In this document: positions 1 to 9,915 of the stretch, piece after piece
Layout of the letters: each line of letters begins with the position of its first letter
Numbering within the stretch: the stretch's first letter is position 1
Assembly (NCBI GenBank): GCA_033398695.1
Contig: CM065815.1
Span: 101,708,501-101,772,500 of the forward strand
Direction of reading: 5' to 3'
Length of the DNA stretch: 64,000 nt
From: Orobanche coerulescens
Taxonomy: Eukaryota; Streptophyta; Magnoliopsida; Lamiales; Orobanchaceae
Program-made: the position numbers and the translations under genes
The notes under the pieces: model-generated
The model's input: only the letters and a program-made list of their open reading frames with translations
What the model was told of the DNA's origin: nothing
The model's database searches: none

Positions 1-485
1 GCTGCCCAGGCTTGGGTGCTATTGGCCTTGTTTATCGGAATCGTCTGGGCCGGGTTTTTGGAACTCTCTCTGCGGCAATTGGTTGCTGTTTTGCCTTCCA
101 AGCTGAGTTGGTCGCGGCTATTCATGCTATCGAGATTGCTTTTTATCATGGTTGGGATTATTTGTATCGAGTCCGACTCTACTTATGTTGTGAGCATTCT
201 CTCGATCGTAGTTCTACTGTTCCTCGGATCTACCGCATCATTTGAGGCGGATTTGGCGTATTATTGACGGCATGCACTTCAGTGGTCTCTCATATCTATA
301 GAGAAGGGAATCTGTGCATCGGCTTTCTAAAAGATTGGTTTCTTACGAGTGGTCTAGCGAAGCGCCAGAGCCTCTCCGAGATCTTCTGTTGAGGGATATG
401 TCTCCTATGTATTTTAGCCGACATTAGTTTTCTCGCAGCATAACGCTCGGGTACTCTTTTTCCCTATCGTAGGTTTTTCCCATTG
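1..485 (+). mobile_element. LINE-a, 3' portion, segment 1 (L1-like non-LTR retrotransposon)
   Basis: This is the distal end of a plant L1-like LINE whose 5' part lies outside the window. It matches, in opposite orientation, the 3' third of LINE-b (about 16555-17060), including the RNase H-like coding end and the following 3' untranslated region. It is interrupted after CATTG (481-485) by CRM-A1 and resumes at 6533 with the same CATTG, so the two halves belong to one insertion. About 230 bases after the last recognisable coding sequence (250-480) are 3' UTR with no gene. Confidence 0.88.
12..245 (+). pseudogene. LINE RNase H-like domain remnant
   Basis: The frame reads GAIGLVYRNRLGRVFG...QAELVAAIHAIEIAF, typical of the C-terminal RNase H-like domain (RVT_3 type) of plant LINE ORF2. 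QAELxAAxxAI is the usual helix after the catalytic strand. The neighbouring frame (16-267) carries the continuation around ESDSTYVV, so at least one frameshift separates the halves and no functional protein is expected. The counterpart in LINE-b lies near 16840-17040 on the minus strand. Confidence 0.8.
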
Positions 486-1402
486 TGATACGAAGTCGAC
501 TACTCCAAGCGAAGAAGATGAAGTAAGAATTGACGTAAAACACCTCGATCGCACTACAACCTACTTAGGCGAGAAAACAGAAACGAGGCACGGAGTTACC
601 TTGATAGTCGGAATTGGAGTAACTTAAACAAAAGACAAATAGCATCTTGGGGAGGGAAAAAGGATCAAGTGGCAACTAAACAAATAAAAAGATGTTCAGC
701 TTTCTCTTATAAAGCAGCAGGATTCTTGGCAAAAGGGCTGTCAACAAACAACTTGGAGGCAAAGACCCAGCTTTTACTTTTGTCAACAAGTGACATAAAG
801 AACCTTTTATTATCCTTTCATTATTTTAAGGAACAGCTTGTAATAGTTTAAGTTATTTTGTCAGGCCACTTTTGCCTATAAATAGTGGCAGTAGAGTTGT
901 AATGGGAGATTATTGAATGTTGAAGAATTAAGAACACTTTGTGTTTTTCCCTGGTGAATGCTTTTCATCAAAACTTGGTTTTTATTCGACGCGTTTCGAA
1001 TACTAATCTGATTGATTCTCAATAGGTCTTGAGGAGAAATTACTTTATCAAATTATAGGTCTAATTTGATAAAACCTCTGTTTATACCATGTTTCGATAT
1101 TCTGTTCATTTTTTGATACAGCTTGATACTTGTTCAATATTTCGTATAAAGTGTTGTTCGATCCTTCGAACGTGTTTCCTGTCTTAAAGTCGCTTCCGAA
1201 CGAAACGTGCTGTTTCGAGTCTTTTCATTTGGACCCAATTCCTGTCTTGTGGCTGTATCGAATCACCGCCTTCATCACTCGTCGGATTAACTTGTAGCGA
1301 GCCGTTGTCACCGATTCAGCGCTTTCTTGTCGATAGCTTCCGCTTCATCAAAAGCCTTCCAGACCGAGAGCGAATTCGACTCCCAAGTGAGAATTCGTAT
1401 CA
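486..1402 (+). repeat. 5' LTR of CRM-A1
   Basis: Starts TGATACGAAG and ends GAATTCGTATCA. It contains a TATA box at 877-884 and the conserved U5 hairpins at 1018-1033 and 1045-1072. The first ~140 bases retain an open frame (EVRIDV...TYLGEKT...GVTLIVGIGVT, then a stop) that in the 3' LTR would be the end of the polyprotein. A 60-codon open stretch at 669-851 also recurs in the 3' LTR, but only because LTRs are copies of each other. Confidence 0.94.
877..884 (+). promoter_or_regulatory. TATA box of CRM-A1 LTR
   Basis: TATAAATA in a GC-flanked context (GCC before, GTGG after). It lies about 135 bp upstream of the U5 hairpins, as expected for a U3/R boundary, and is repeated in the 3' LTR near 6010-6017. 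Confidence 0.6.
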
Positions 1403-1420
1403 TAAGTGGTATCGAGCCCA
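1403..1420 (+). other. Primer-binding site of CRM-A1 (tRNA-iMet type)
   Basis: TAAG then TGGTATCGAGCCCA directly after the LTR. Plant CRM and other chromoviruses use the 3' end of initiator tRNA-Met (complement TGGTATCAGAGC). This copy has lost one base relative to the TGGTATCGGAGCCC form seen in its relatives. Confidence 0.8.
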
Positions 1421-1440
1421 AGTTATTGATCTTTGGCATT

Positions 1441-2580
1441 ATGGATCTCAACGACGCCGATTTCTTGGCAAAACTTCGTGACGCATACGTGACGTACGAA
1501 CAACGCGACCAGCGTTGGCAACCTAGGCGTGGTGACTATGAACGACCCTCACGCCATGTCGAAGAGTTCAAGGTGAACGAGCTCCCAGAGTTCGTTGGAG
1601 GGACAGACCCTGAAGTTTACCTGGAATGGGAACGAAAAATTGATCGTATGTTCGAATTTAAAGACCTTGACGATGAGAAAAGGTGTAAGTATGCAATTCT
1701 CAAGTTGGGGAAAGGAGCTTCACTTTGGTACGAAGGAGTGAAAACACGAAGAGCTCGTACGGGGAAAGAAAAGATTCGTTCGTGGGATTCGTTAAAAAGA
1801 AAACTTCGCAAAAGATATGTACCAGCATCACACTGGTTATCCTTGTACAGGAAGATAGCAGATCTCATGCAAGGAAAGTTAAATGTCAGTGAGTACATTG
1901 AGGAGTTTGAGAATCTAACCTTAATGGGAGAGATAGAGGAGAATGAGGAACAGAAGATGTCGCGATTCTTGCGTGGCTTAAACCGAAGCATAGCTAACTC
2001 GGTGGAACTGTATCCATACAAGGACTTCGATACATTATGTGGGTTATGTCTGAAGTTAGAAGCTCAGAACAGGATGAAGATGTATAAACCTGAGTTTCCA
2101 GTCAAATTTGGAAACCCAAGCGTCGGATCTAGTTCAGCGGTTAAGGCAACTGTACCGACTCCGGTTCCTGTTGCGATTCCTGCTAAAGCGACTGTACCCT
2201 ACGTATCGAAGGAGAGGAGTTTGGCTAAAGTGAGATGTTTCAAATGTCAAGGGTTCGGGCATTATCAAAATGCTTGTCCAAACAAACGAGTGGTGACACT
2301 CAGGGAAGCTGTCACGATCCGAGATGAGTTGTTGGTTGAGGAAGAAAGATTAGGTGACGTATTTGATTTCGACATAAAGGACGAAGATGGAGAAGAATGC
2401 GAGACCTACGATGCTCCAAGCTATGACACAGCTTTAGTTCTGCGAACGCTACAGGCCAAAGCTGTATCGAATGATTCGGAACAGCGAAATCAAATATTTC
2501 ACACGAAGTGTCGAGTGGGAAATAAATGGTGTAGTTTGATCGTTGATGGAGGGAGTTGCACCAACGTCGCTTCCAAATGA
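1441..2580 (+). pseudogene. gag: CRM-A1 gag (capsid and nucleocapsid)
   Basis: The frame starts MDLNDADFLAKLRDA, the conserved amino end of this lineage. A Retrotrans_gag-type capsid core follows (ELPEFVGGTDPEVYLEWERKI ... RSWDSLKRKLRKRYVP), then a CCHC knuckle CFKCQGFGHYQNAC near codons 265-278, then an acidic linker leading into protease (LIVDGGSCTNVAS). The protein would assemble particles and bind the RNA genome. The frame ends at 2580 because one extra base follows the protease active-site stretch, so gag is intact but protease and pol are cut off. Upstream in-frame codons from 1327 lie partly in the LTR; 1441 is preferred because the same start is used in K, L, B and D. Confidence 0.88.
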
Positions 2581-5500
2581 GATGGTGACTAAACTCGGGC
2601 TGACCACTACGGCTCACCCGAAACCTTACACTTTGCATTGGCTCGATGATGGGAGCAAAATAAGGGTAACTAAACAAGTGAGGATTGGACTAGCCATGGG
2701 TTCATATGAAGACAACGTATTATGTGATGTACTCCCGATGGATGCATGCCATGTACGGTTGGGGAGACCATGGATGTTTGATAGGACGTTTACACCGAGG
2801 AAGAAGCAATGAGTACGAGTTACGGGATAAGGGAAAGAAGATTGTGCTTAAACCAATGTCGCGCAAGCTATTCACTCTATGAGTTCTAGTAGGAGTGAAA
2901 ACCAAAACTGGCCATGTTTGCTAGCGAACGGGAGGTTGAACATGCTATTAATGATGGCAAGTGTGTGTACTTGTTGGTTCTGAAGGAGACACGGAATGGT
3001 GACATAGTTGTGCGGAACGAAAGGATGGATGCCTTATTACGCGAATTTGGATGTTTTTCCCGAAGAATTACCGTGTTTACCACCAATTCGCTGGATTGAA
3101 CATCGATCGACCTCATACCGGGTGTGTCGTTGCCTAACAAAGCCGCCTATAGATGTAATCCCGAGGAGACGAAGGAATTGCAAAACCAAATCGAGGAACC
3201 GATGGATCGTGGTTATGTTCGAGAAAGCCTAAGCCCTTGTGCGGTTCAGATATCTGGTTCCAAAGAAGGACGGATCTTGGAGGATGTGTATTGACAAATG
3301 AGTCGTGAACAATATAACCATCAAGTATCGATTTCCAATTCCGAGGCTTGATGACATGTTGACGAATTACACGGATCGAATCTTTTCCAAAGTTGATCTC
3401 GAAGTGGTTATCACCAAATTCGGATGCGGGAAGGAGATGAGTGGAAGACTGACCTTCAAAACAAAACACGGCCGTATGAATGGACCGTTATGCCGCTCGG
3501 TCTTACAAATGCACCGAGTACTTTCATGCGCTTGATGAATGAGGTACTTAAGCCATTTTAGGGAAATTTGTGGTTGTATACTTAGATGATATTTTGATCT
3601 ACACTGATCATTGCAAGAGCATTTCGAACACTTGAGGCAAGTCTTGAAACCCTTAGAGAACAGTGTATGGAAAAAAGGAGAAGTGCTCATTTTTGGTCGA
3701 AAGTATAGTCTTTCTTGGCTATGTTGTTTCAAAGAATGGAGTGTCGGCCGATCAAGCGAAGATCGAAGCAATTAAGTCCTGGCCGGTTCCCACTACAGTG
3801 ACGGAGGTTAGATCGTTCCATGGACTAGCTTCATTTTACCGAAGATTCATTCGAGACTTCAGTACCATTGCAAGCCCAATAACCGAATGTTTGAAGAAGG
3901 GCACGTTTAATTGGAGCAGGGTGCTCAGAGTCATTTGCAAAGTTGAAGGCGAAGTTGTGCGAAGCACCCATCTTAGCATTACCCGATTTTTCGCAACCGT
4001 TTGAGGTGGAATGTGATGCTAGCGGAGTGGGCATTGGAGCGGTTCTCATTCAGGGAAAGCGACCTATTGCTTATTTTTCCGAGAAGTTAAACGGTGCTCG
4101 TCTGAATTATTGTACCTACGACAAGGAGTTTTATGCGATTGTGAGGGCCCTAGATCATTGAGTCACTATCTTCGCCAAAGCATTTCATCATACATTCGGA
4201 CCATGAATCCTTGAAGTATATTAACGGACAACACAAGTTAAGTCCTGCATGCGAAATGGGTGGAATTCTTACAATCATTTCACTTCTCATCGAAGTATAA
4301 GGATGGCAAGAGCAATATTGTGGCGTATGCATTGTCTAGGCGTTATACCTTACTCGCCACTCTTGATGTTCGTTTGCTAGGGTTCGATACAGTAAAGGAG
4401 TATTACGAAGGTGATGCGGATTTTGGCGAAACCTTCGCCCGGTGCAAACCAGGCCCGGTGGGAGAATTTTCGATACAGGAGGGCTTTCTTTTAAGGGAAA
4501 TCGTCTTTGTCTACCTGGCACACGATTCGCGAATTGCCGATTCGAGAGGCTCATGGGGAGGTTTGGGCCGGCCACTTCGGTTCGGCCAAGACATTAGACG
4601 TGCTTAAGGAACATTTATACTGGCCAAGGATGCAGGGGGATGTTAATAATATAATCAGAACATGTGAGACGTGCCATATTGCGAAAAGTTCGTTCAAATC
4701 AGGAGTCTACACACCTTTACCGATTCCGAGAGGCCGTGGGAAGATGTCTCAATGGATTTCATTGTGGCTTTGCCTCGAACCCAACGAGGTAAGGATGCGA
4801 TTATGGTGGTCGTCGATCGCTTTTCAAAGATGGCTCATTTTGTTCCTTGTCACAAAACCGATGATGCGAGTAATGTTGCCGACTGTATTTCCGAGAGGTA
4901 GTGCGATTACATGGAGTTCGAAAACTATTGTTTCGACCGAGACTCAAAGTTTCTAAGCTACTTTTGGAACACATTATGGAGGAAGGTGGGAACCAAGCTT
5001 TTGTTTAGTACTTCACATCATCCTCAAACCGACGGACAAATCAAGTAACGAATCGAACACTGGGACGCATTGCGAGGCTTGGTGAGCAAGACACAAAAGG
5101 ACTGGGATCTCAAATCGCACATGCGGAGTTTGCCTATAATCGATCTCCTACTCATGCCACCGCACACTCTCCATTTGAAGTAGTTTACTGATGAATCCTT
5201 ACATGCCGCTAGATCTAATTCCACTACCAAGTGACGAATTGGTGCATAAGGATGCGGAGTCAAAACTAAAATCAATGATGAAATTACGAACAAAAAGTGC
5301 GGGATCGAATCAAGGAAATAAACGAGGCGTATAAAAGGAAGTCGAACAAGCAAAGAAGGCCGAGACTATTCGAGGTTGGAGATTTAGTTTGGTTACATTT
5401 GAGGAAGGAACGATTCCCGAGTAAGCGTAAGAATAAGTTAATGCCACGAGCCGAGGGGCCATTTAAAATAGTTGCGAAGGTGAACGACAATGCTTACAAA

Positions 5501-5656
5501 TTAGAACTTCCGGGCGACTATGGAGTGCATGCTACTTTCAACATAGGTGATCTTTCTCCTTATCTTGATGATGACGGGATTGCACTGAGGACAATTCCTC
5601 TTAAAGGGGAGGGGATGATACGAAGTCGACTACTCCAAGCGAAGAAGATGAAGTAA
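2572..5656 (+). pseudogene. pol: CRM-A1 pol remnant (protease end, RT, RNase H, integrase)
   Basis: Pieces of one polyprotein appear in order but in changing frames. These are the protease flank HPKPYTLHWLDDG (about 2620), RT with YLDDIL near 3575-3600, and RNase [14 protein letters not shown] near 4005-4030. Next come an integrase HHCC region near 4525-4690, the catalytic segment [14 protein letters not shown] near 4755-4790, and the GPF module ending LSPYLDDDG near 5450-5578. The last frame ends LRTIPLKGEG at the polypurine tract and enters the LTR. I count at least eight frame changes; no activity is expected. Confidence 0.88.
5603..5615 (+). other. Polypurine tract of CRM-A1
   Basis: AAAGGGGAGGGGA immediately before the 3' LTR start TGATACG, the expected plus-strand primer position. 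The same bases encode the LKGEG end of the pol reading frame. Confidence 0.88.
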
Positions 5657-6532
5657 GAATTGACGTAAAACACCTCGATCGCACTACAACCTACTTAGGC
5701 GAGAAAACAGAAACAAGGCATGGAGTTACCTTGATAGTCGGAATTGGAGTAACTTAAACAAAAGACAAATAGCATCTTGGGGAGGGAAAAAGGATCAAGT
5801 GGCAACTAAACAAATAAAAAGATGTTCAGCTTTCTCTTATAAAGCGGCAGGATTCTTGGCAAAAAGGGCGGTCACAACAAACAACTTGGAGGCAAAGACT
5901 CAGCTTTTACTTTTGTCAACAAGTGACATAAAGAACCTTTTATTATCCTTTCATTATTTTAAGGAACAACTTGTAATAGTTTAAGTTATTTTGTCAGGCC
6001 ACTTTTGCCTATAAATAGTGGCAGAGAGTTGTAATGGGAGATTATTGAATGTTGAAGAATTAAGAACACTTTGTGTTTTTCCCCGTGAATGCTTTTCATC
6101 AAAACTTGGTTTTTATTCGACGCGTTTGAATACTAATCTGATTGATTCTCAATAGGTCTTGAGGAGAAATCACTTTATCAAATTATAGGTCTAATTTGAT
6201 AAAACCTCTGTTTATACCCTGTTTCGATATTCTGTTCATTTTTCGATACAACTTGATACTTGTTCAATATTTCGTATAAAGTGTTGTTCGATCCTTGAAC
6301 GTGTTTCTGCCTTAAAGTCGCTCCAACGAAACGTCCGCTTCGAGTCTTTTCATTTGGACCCAATTCTGTCTTGTGGTCAGATCGAATCACCGCCTTCATC
6401 ACTCGTCGGTATTGCCGCCGTAGCGAGCCGTTGTCACCGATTCGGCAGCTTTCTTGTCGATAGCTTCCGTTCATCAAAAAGCCTTCCGCTGTACCGAGAG
6501 CGAATTCGACTCCCAAGTGAGAATTCGTATCA
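5616..6532 (+). repeat. 3' LTR of CRM-A1
   Basis: 917 bp, the same length as the 5' LTR, ending GAATTCGTATCA followed by the target duplication CATTG. It differs from the 5' copy by scattered substitutions and small indels (for example near 5865, 6022 and 6310), so the insertion is not very recent. Confidence 0.94.
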
Positions 6533-6788
6533 CATTGGGTTTTTCTACGATAGGGTTTTAACGAGGCCTGCGGCTGCAACCCCATACATCTGGTATGGGG
6601 TTTAGGTCCTTTTATTCTGTTTTCATAGATTGCTCTTGCATTTATGTTTTTCTCTCTATTTCTCTTGACTACCCGCCTGTGGGATTAGCTTGAGATTTTA
6701 TTTTGTTGTCTAGGATGGCCCTCTCTTTGTAACTCTTTTCTGTTTCTCGTTTTTATAATAATATTGACCTTGATGAGTCAAAAAAAAA
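6533..6788 (+). mobile_element. LINE-a segment 2: 3' UTR and poly(A)
   Basis: Continues LINE-a after CRM-A1 and matches the reverse complement of 16308-16555 in LINE-b. It ends in nine A residues (6780-6788) after GACCTTGATGAGTC. The bases that follow (GGGGCATTTG) are CRM coding sequence, so LINE-a was inserted in a CRM pol gene. Its upstream target duplication is outside the window. No gene in this stretch. Confidence 0.88.
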
Positions 6789-7263
6789 GGGGCATTTGAA
6801 AAATTGAAGGCAAAAATGTGTGAAGCACCTATCTTGGCTTTACCCGACTTTTCGCAACCTTTCGAGGTAGAATGTGACGCAAGTGGAGTAGGTATTGGGG
6901 CGGTCCTCGTCCAAGGGAGGCGACCAATTGCATACTTCTCAGAGAAATTGGGTGGGGCTCGACTCAACTATTGTACTTATGACAAGGAGTTCTATGCTAT
7001 TGTGAGAGCTCTTGATCATTGGAGCCATTACCTTCGGCCGAAATATTTCATACTACATTCGGATCATGAGTCTTTAAAATATATTAACGGCCAACAAAAG
7101 TTGAGTCCGAGACATGCTAAATGGGTGGAATTCTTGCAATCATTCCACTTTTCATCGAAATACAAAGATAACAAGTGCAACGTTGTGGCGGATGCTTTAT
7201 CTAGACGGTATGCCTTGCTCTCTACTCTTGACATTCGGTTGCTTGGGTTCGAAGCATTGAAGG
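6789..7263 (+). pseudogene. pol: CRM pol fragment: RNase H domain (host of LINE-a)
   Basis: An open stretch encoding [59 protein letters not shown] and [23 protein letters not shown], the RT connection and RNase H domain of a CRM polyprotein. It is close to the equivalent part of CRM-K (14640-15115, opposite strand). Truncated on the left by LINE-a and on the right at 7263, where the end of the CRM-L LTR begins without a matching target duplication. Upstream pol is beyond the window. Confidence 0.85.
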
Positions 7264-7757
7264 TGATACGAATTAACGTATAAGTCGGACGTAAATTCGC
7301 CGGAAAATGCAGCGGATATATCTTTTACCTCACAACACTCGTATATGTGTAACACTCGTATGAATTAACCGAAAGTGAAAGCAACATGTTGGCACCTTCC
7401 TTCATGTGGTTCGGCCGATTTTCAAAGAGGGTGGGGTGAGCCAAATCTCTATCCTTGATCTTATTATGGAGGACTTTGAAAAATGAAAGCAAAGTTGAAA
7501 GTAGTGGGGAAAAAGATCCTTCATGGATCCTTCATCAAATCGGCCGAAATCTCCCCTATTATGGCCGATTTTGTATGCATGAACATGCATACGTATGCAT
7601 GTTTTGGTACGTCTAAGTTATCCCGATTTCGATTATTAAGATGGTTCCCATTTCTGCATTTGTTTTCTCACCGAAGTACGTAGATGCATGTACATGCAAC
7701 GTGGTATCGTCACCCATGTCAATTCTTACTTCGTTTGGAGATGTCACAATCGCATCA
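7264..7757 (-). repeat. 3' LTR of CRM-L (internally shortened)
   Basis: Read on the minus strand it starts TGATGCGATTGTGAC after the tract AAAGGGGGAGGAGA and ends TTCGTATCA. Compared with the 5' LTR (8115-8183 plus 13115-14022) it lacks roughly 450 bp containing the TATA region and the U5 hairpins, between the CCGAAAG and GAAAGCAACAT points. Such an LTR could not drive normal transcription. Confidence 0.82.
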
Positions 7758-8039
7758 TCTCCTCCCCCTTTGAAAGGAATTGACCTCAATTCAGTGATTC
7801 CCTCGTCGTCAAGGTAAGGAGATAGATCGCCCACGTTAAAAGTGGCGCGTACCCCATAATCGCCTGGAAGTTCTACTTTATACGCATTGTCGTTCGCCTG
7901 GAAGTTCATTTACTTTGAATTCATGCACATGACGCGGTGAATGTGCATCATATCCTCCTCTTCTAGCTCGAAAACGTGATTCTTGTAAATTTTGTAATGC
8001 CTCACGGAGTTTCTCCATGAAATCGTCGGAAAAATCCAT
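7758..8039 (-). pseudogene. CRM-L fused gag-start/pol-end remnant
   Basis: The start codon at 8039 gives MDFSDDFMEKLREALQNLQ...HVHEFKVNELPG, the amino end of Gag. It then jumps into the integrase C-terminal module (NDNAYKVELPGDYGV...FNVGDLSPYLDDEG) and ends LRSIPFKGGGDD at the polypurine tract. The junction carries a 13-bp direct repeat CGCCTGGAAGTTC at 7861-7873 and 7895-7907, which suggests template switching at short homology. It cannot encode a functional protein. Confidence 0.8.
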
Positions 8040-8114
8040 GATAAGATGGCTTACTCCAGAAAATCGCCAAGAGAATTTCGACAAGGAAATAACCTTGGTC
8101 TCCGATACCACTGA

Positions 8115-8183
8115 TGATACGAATTACGTATTACGATGAACGTAAATTCGCCGGAAAATGCAGCGGATATATCTTTTAAACTC
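8115..8183 (-). repeat. 5' LTR of CRM-L, terminal fragment
   Basis: The U5 end of the LTR (TGATACGAATTACG on the plus strand). The adjacent primer site on the minus strand is TGGTATCGGAGACCAAGG at about 8109-8092. The last five bases AACTC (8179-8183) are the target duplication made by NA-B1; the LTR continues at 13115. Confidence 0.85.
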
Positions 8184-9574
8184 TGATACGAATCGGTCAA
8201 CATCATCAAATACAAAAAGAAGATTATCTGACCAAGCTTGATTGAGTCGCAGGCATACATAAAATCCTCATGCAAAATACATGGACAAATTACCAATTCT
8301 CGCGCGCACGACGACTTCAGCGCTTTAGTATTTTGCCCATAACTTTCTCGTCCGAAATCCGATTCAGGTGATTCAAGTGGCCATGGAAAGCTAAGAAAGA
8401 GAGCTACAAATCTTATGAGACCATAGGACCAAATTCGGACCCATCGGATCCCAGAAATGACAAAACCGACAGCATCATATTTGGTCCAAGATCATGAAGA
8501 TTTTTGTCTCTTCTAGTTTCAAGACTTCATTTTCAAAGTCCACTACAATACTTGGGTCCCTCCACACTTCAATAATTCGGCCAACCCAAGTGAATGGAAG
8601 CTTGATTTTTGTTGTCCTTGTCAAGTATCACATGTGATACGATATCTAATATTCCAATCGAAGATGCTCCAATAAAAATCGACATCCACGACGATACAAA
8701 TTCGCATGGTCATGCATCATTATACTTGGGAGAAAAGAACACGCGGATTGGAGTTACGTTGTTAATCGGAACCGAGTAACGTAAAACTCGACGACGGAAT
8801 CGGTCCAAAGCATGAAAATTCGCCATATCATGCTTGAAAGGGACTCATGATTTGTCAAGATGCATGAAGATATTTCTCTTTCCCCACCTCAATAAAAAAT
8901 CGGCCCAAGCATGAGAATTTGATGAAGACTTTCATCAAATATCTCCTTCATGTCACCATCACCATAATACTTCCAAATGAAGATATTTCTCCTTCCCACC
9001 ATAGTACAAAACGTAAGAAACATAAGATTGAAGGAAGACTTTTATCCTTCATGTCATTGTCCCTCATGTCATAATCACCATGATAATTCCAAAAAGACTT
9101 GATCTCATATCACCACAAAATCCTCATGAACCCTACATGATTCGGCCGATTTGAAAGGAGTTGCTAGGAAGTTTCATTTGCTTGTTTTTGTTGTATTTTC
9201 TATGGTTGGAAACTACTATATATAGTAGTGCTTGTTGTATTTGTAAGGCATCTCGAAAGTAATAAACCTTGTATTTCTTTGAAATATACGTTGAACGAGT
9301 TCAACAAACTTAAGTTATTATTTCGACGCGTCTCGAATTATAACTTGATCGATTCTCAATAGGTCTTGAGGAGAGATTATCTTTATCGAGTTATAGGTCT
9401 AATTCGGTAAAACACATTCAAACCCATACACTATCCTACCTCACGGCCGAAAACCGTATAAATTTCGGCCACCACCATGTACTTTTGGTTGATACTTTGA
9501 TACTTTTCCAAACATAATAATATTCCGTTGTATTTCATACGCATTACGTACACTTACATACGTAATTCGTATCA
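8184..9574 (+). repeat. 5' LTR of NA-B1 (composite)
   Basis: The prefix 8184-8634 starts TGATACGAATCGGTC and is not found in the autonomous elements. From 8635 it is a whole CRM-type LTR (TGATACGATATC...CGTATCA). The TATA palindrome ACTACTATATATAGTAGT is at 9212-9229, AATAAA follows about 35 bp later, and the U5 hairpins are at 9355-9370 and 9383-9410. Because the target duplication abuts the prefix, the prefix is inside the element. Confidence 0.9.
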
Positions 9575-9610
9575 TAAGTGGTATCGGAGCCCAAGGTCAT
9601 CTCCTTGGGC
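9575..9610 (+). other. Primer-binding site and adjacent leader hairpin of NA-B1
   Basis: TAAG then TGGTATCGGAGCCC (iMet type). The last bases of the site start a perfect 8-bp stem, GCCCAAGG (9589-9596) pairing with CCTTGGGC (9603-9610), loop TCATCT. The same stem is present in B2, D and J. Confidence 0.8.
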
Positions 9611-9915
9611 GATCAACTATATTCACCGAATTTTTTTTGTTGAAGTATTTAGTCACCTTCTTGGGTTGTTCTTCACGGTTAGAAGAATTTTCGCATAACA
9701 TTGGCAGATTAGCGCAGTCGGAAGAAAATAAATTTTCCCGTGGATTCGACCGTTGGATCGTCACGAAATTTTGACAAAGGTAAGCCAACTCATTGAACTA
9801 CAGTCTGAACGGTGGAGATCAGATTCTTTGATCATCTTCTTGGTTCATTCTTCACGGATTTCTTGGCAAATTTTCTGTCCGATTCCTTATCAAGAACTAT
9901 CTCTTGATTCTTGTT

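Larger units (their letters stand above)
486..6532 (+). mobile_element. CRM-A1, complete but decayed CRM-clade Ty3/gypsy element
   Basis: A complete LTR retrotransposon of 6047 bp. The two LTRs are 917 bp each (486-1402 and 5616-6532) and the element is bounded by the 5-bp target duplication CATTG at 481-485 and 6533-6537. It is inserted in the 3' UTR of LINE-a. The internal region has an iMet-type primer site, gag, pol and a polypurine tract. The pol region is broken by many small indels, so the copy is not autonomous. Its LTR sequence is clearly different from the F/E/C/I LTRs upstream of the U5 hairpins, so it represents another subfamily. Confidence 0.95.
7264..8183 (-). mobile_element. 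CRM-L, internally deleted element, part 1 (3' LTR, internal, start of split 5' LTR)
   Basis: A minus-strand CRM derivative. The 3' LTR is 7264-7757, the internal region only 357 bp (7758-8114), and the 5' LTR starts at 8115 and is split at 8183 by NA-B1, resuming at 13115-14022. The internal region keeps the primer site, the first ~60 gag codons, the last ~45 pol codons and the polypurine tract, everything between being deleted. The outer flanks (GAAGG at 7259-7263 and GCTAA at 14023-14027) do not match and lie in CRM fragments of opposite orientation. Confidence 0.85.

Noticed and set aside
669..851. 60-codon open frame MATKQIKRCSAF... found in both CRM-A1 LTRs (also 5799-5984).
   Set aside because: The two copies are LTR duplicates, so their agreement is expected; there is a frame-neutral insertion and no known motif. 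Treated as non-coding U3.
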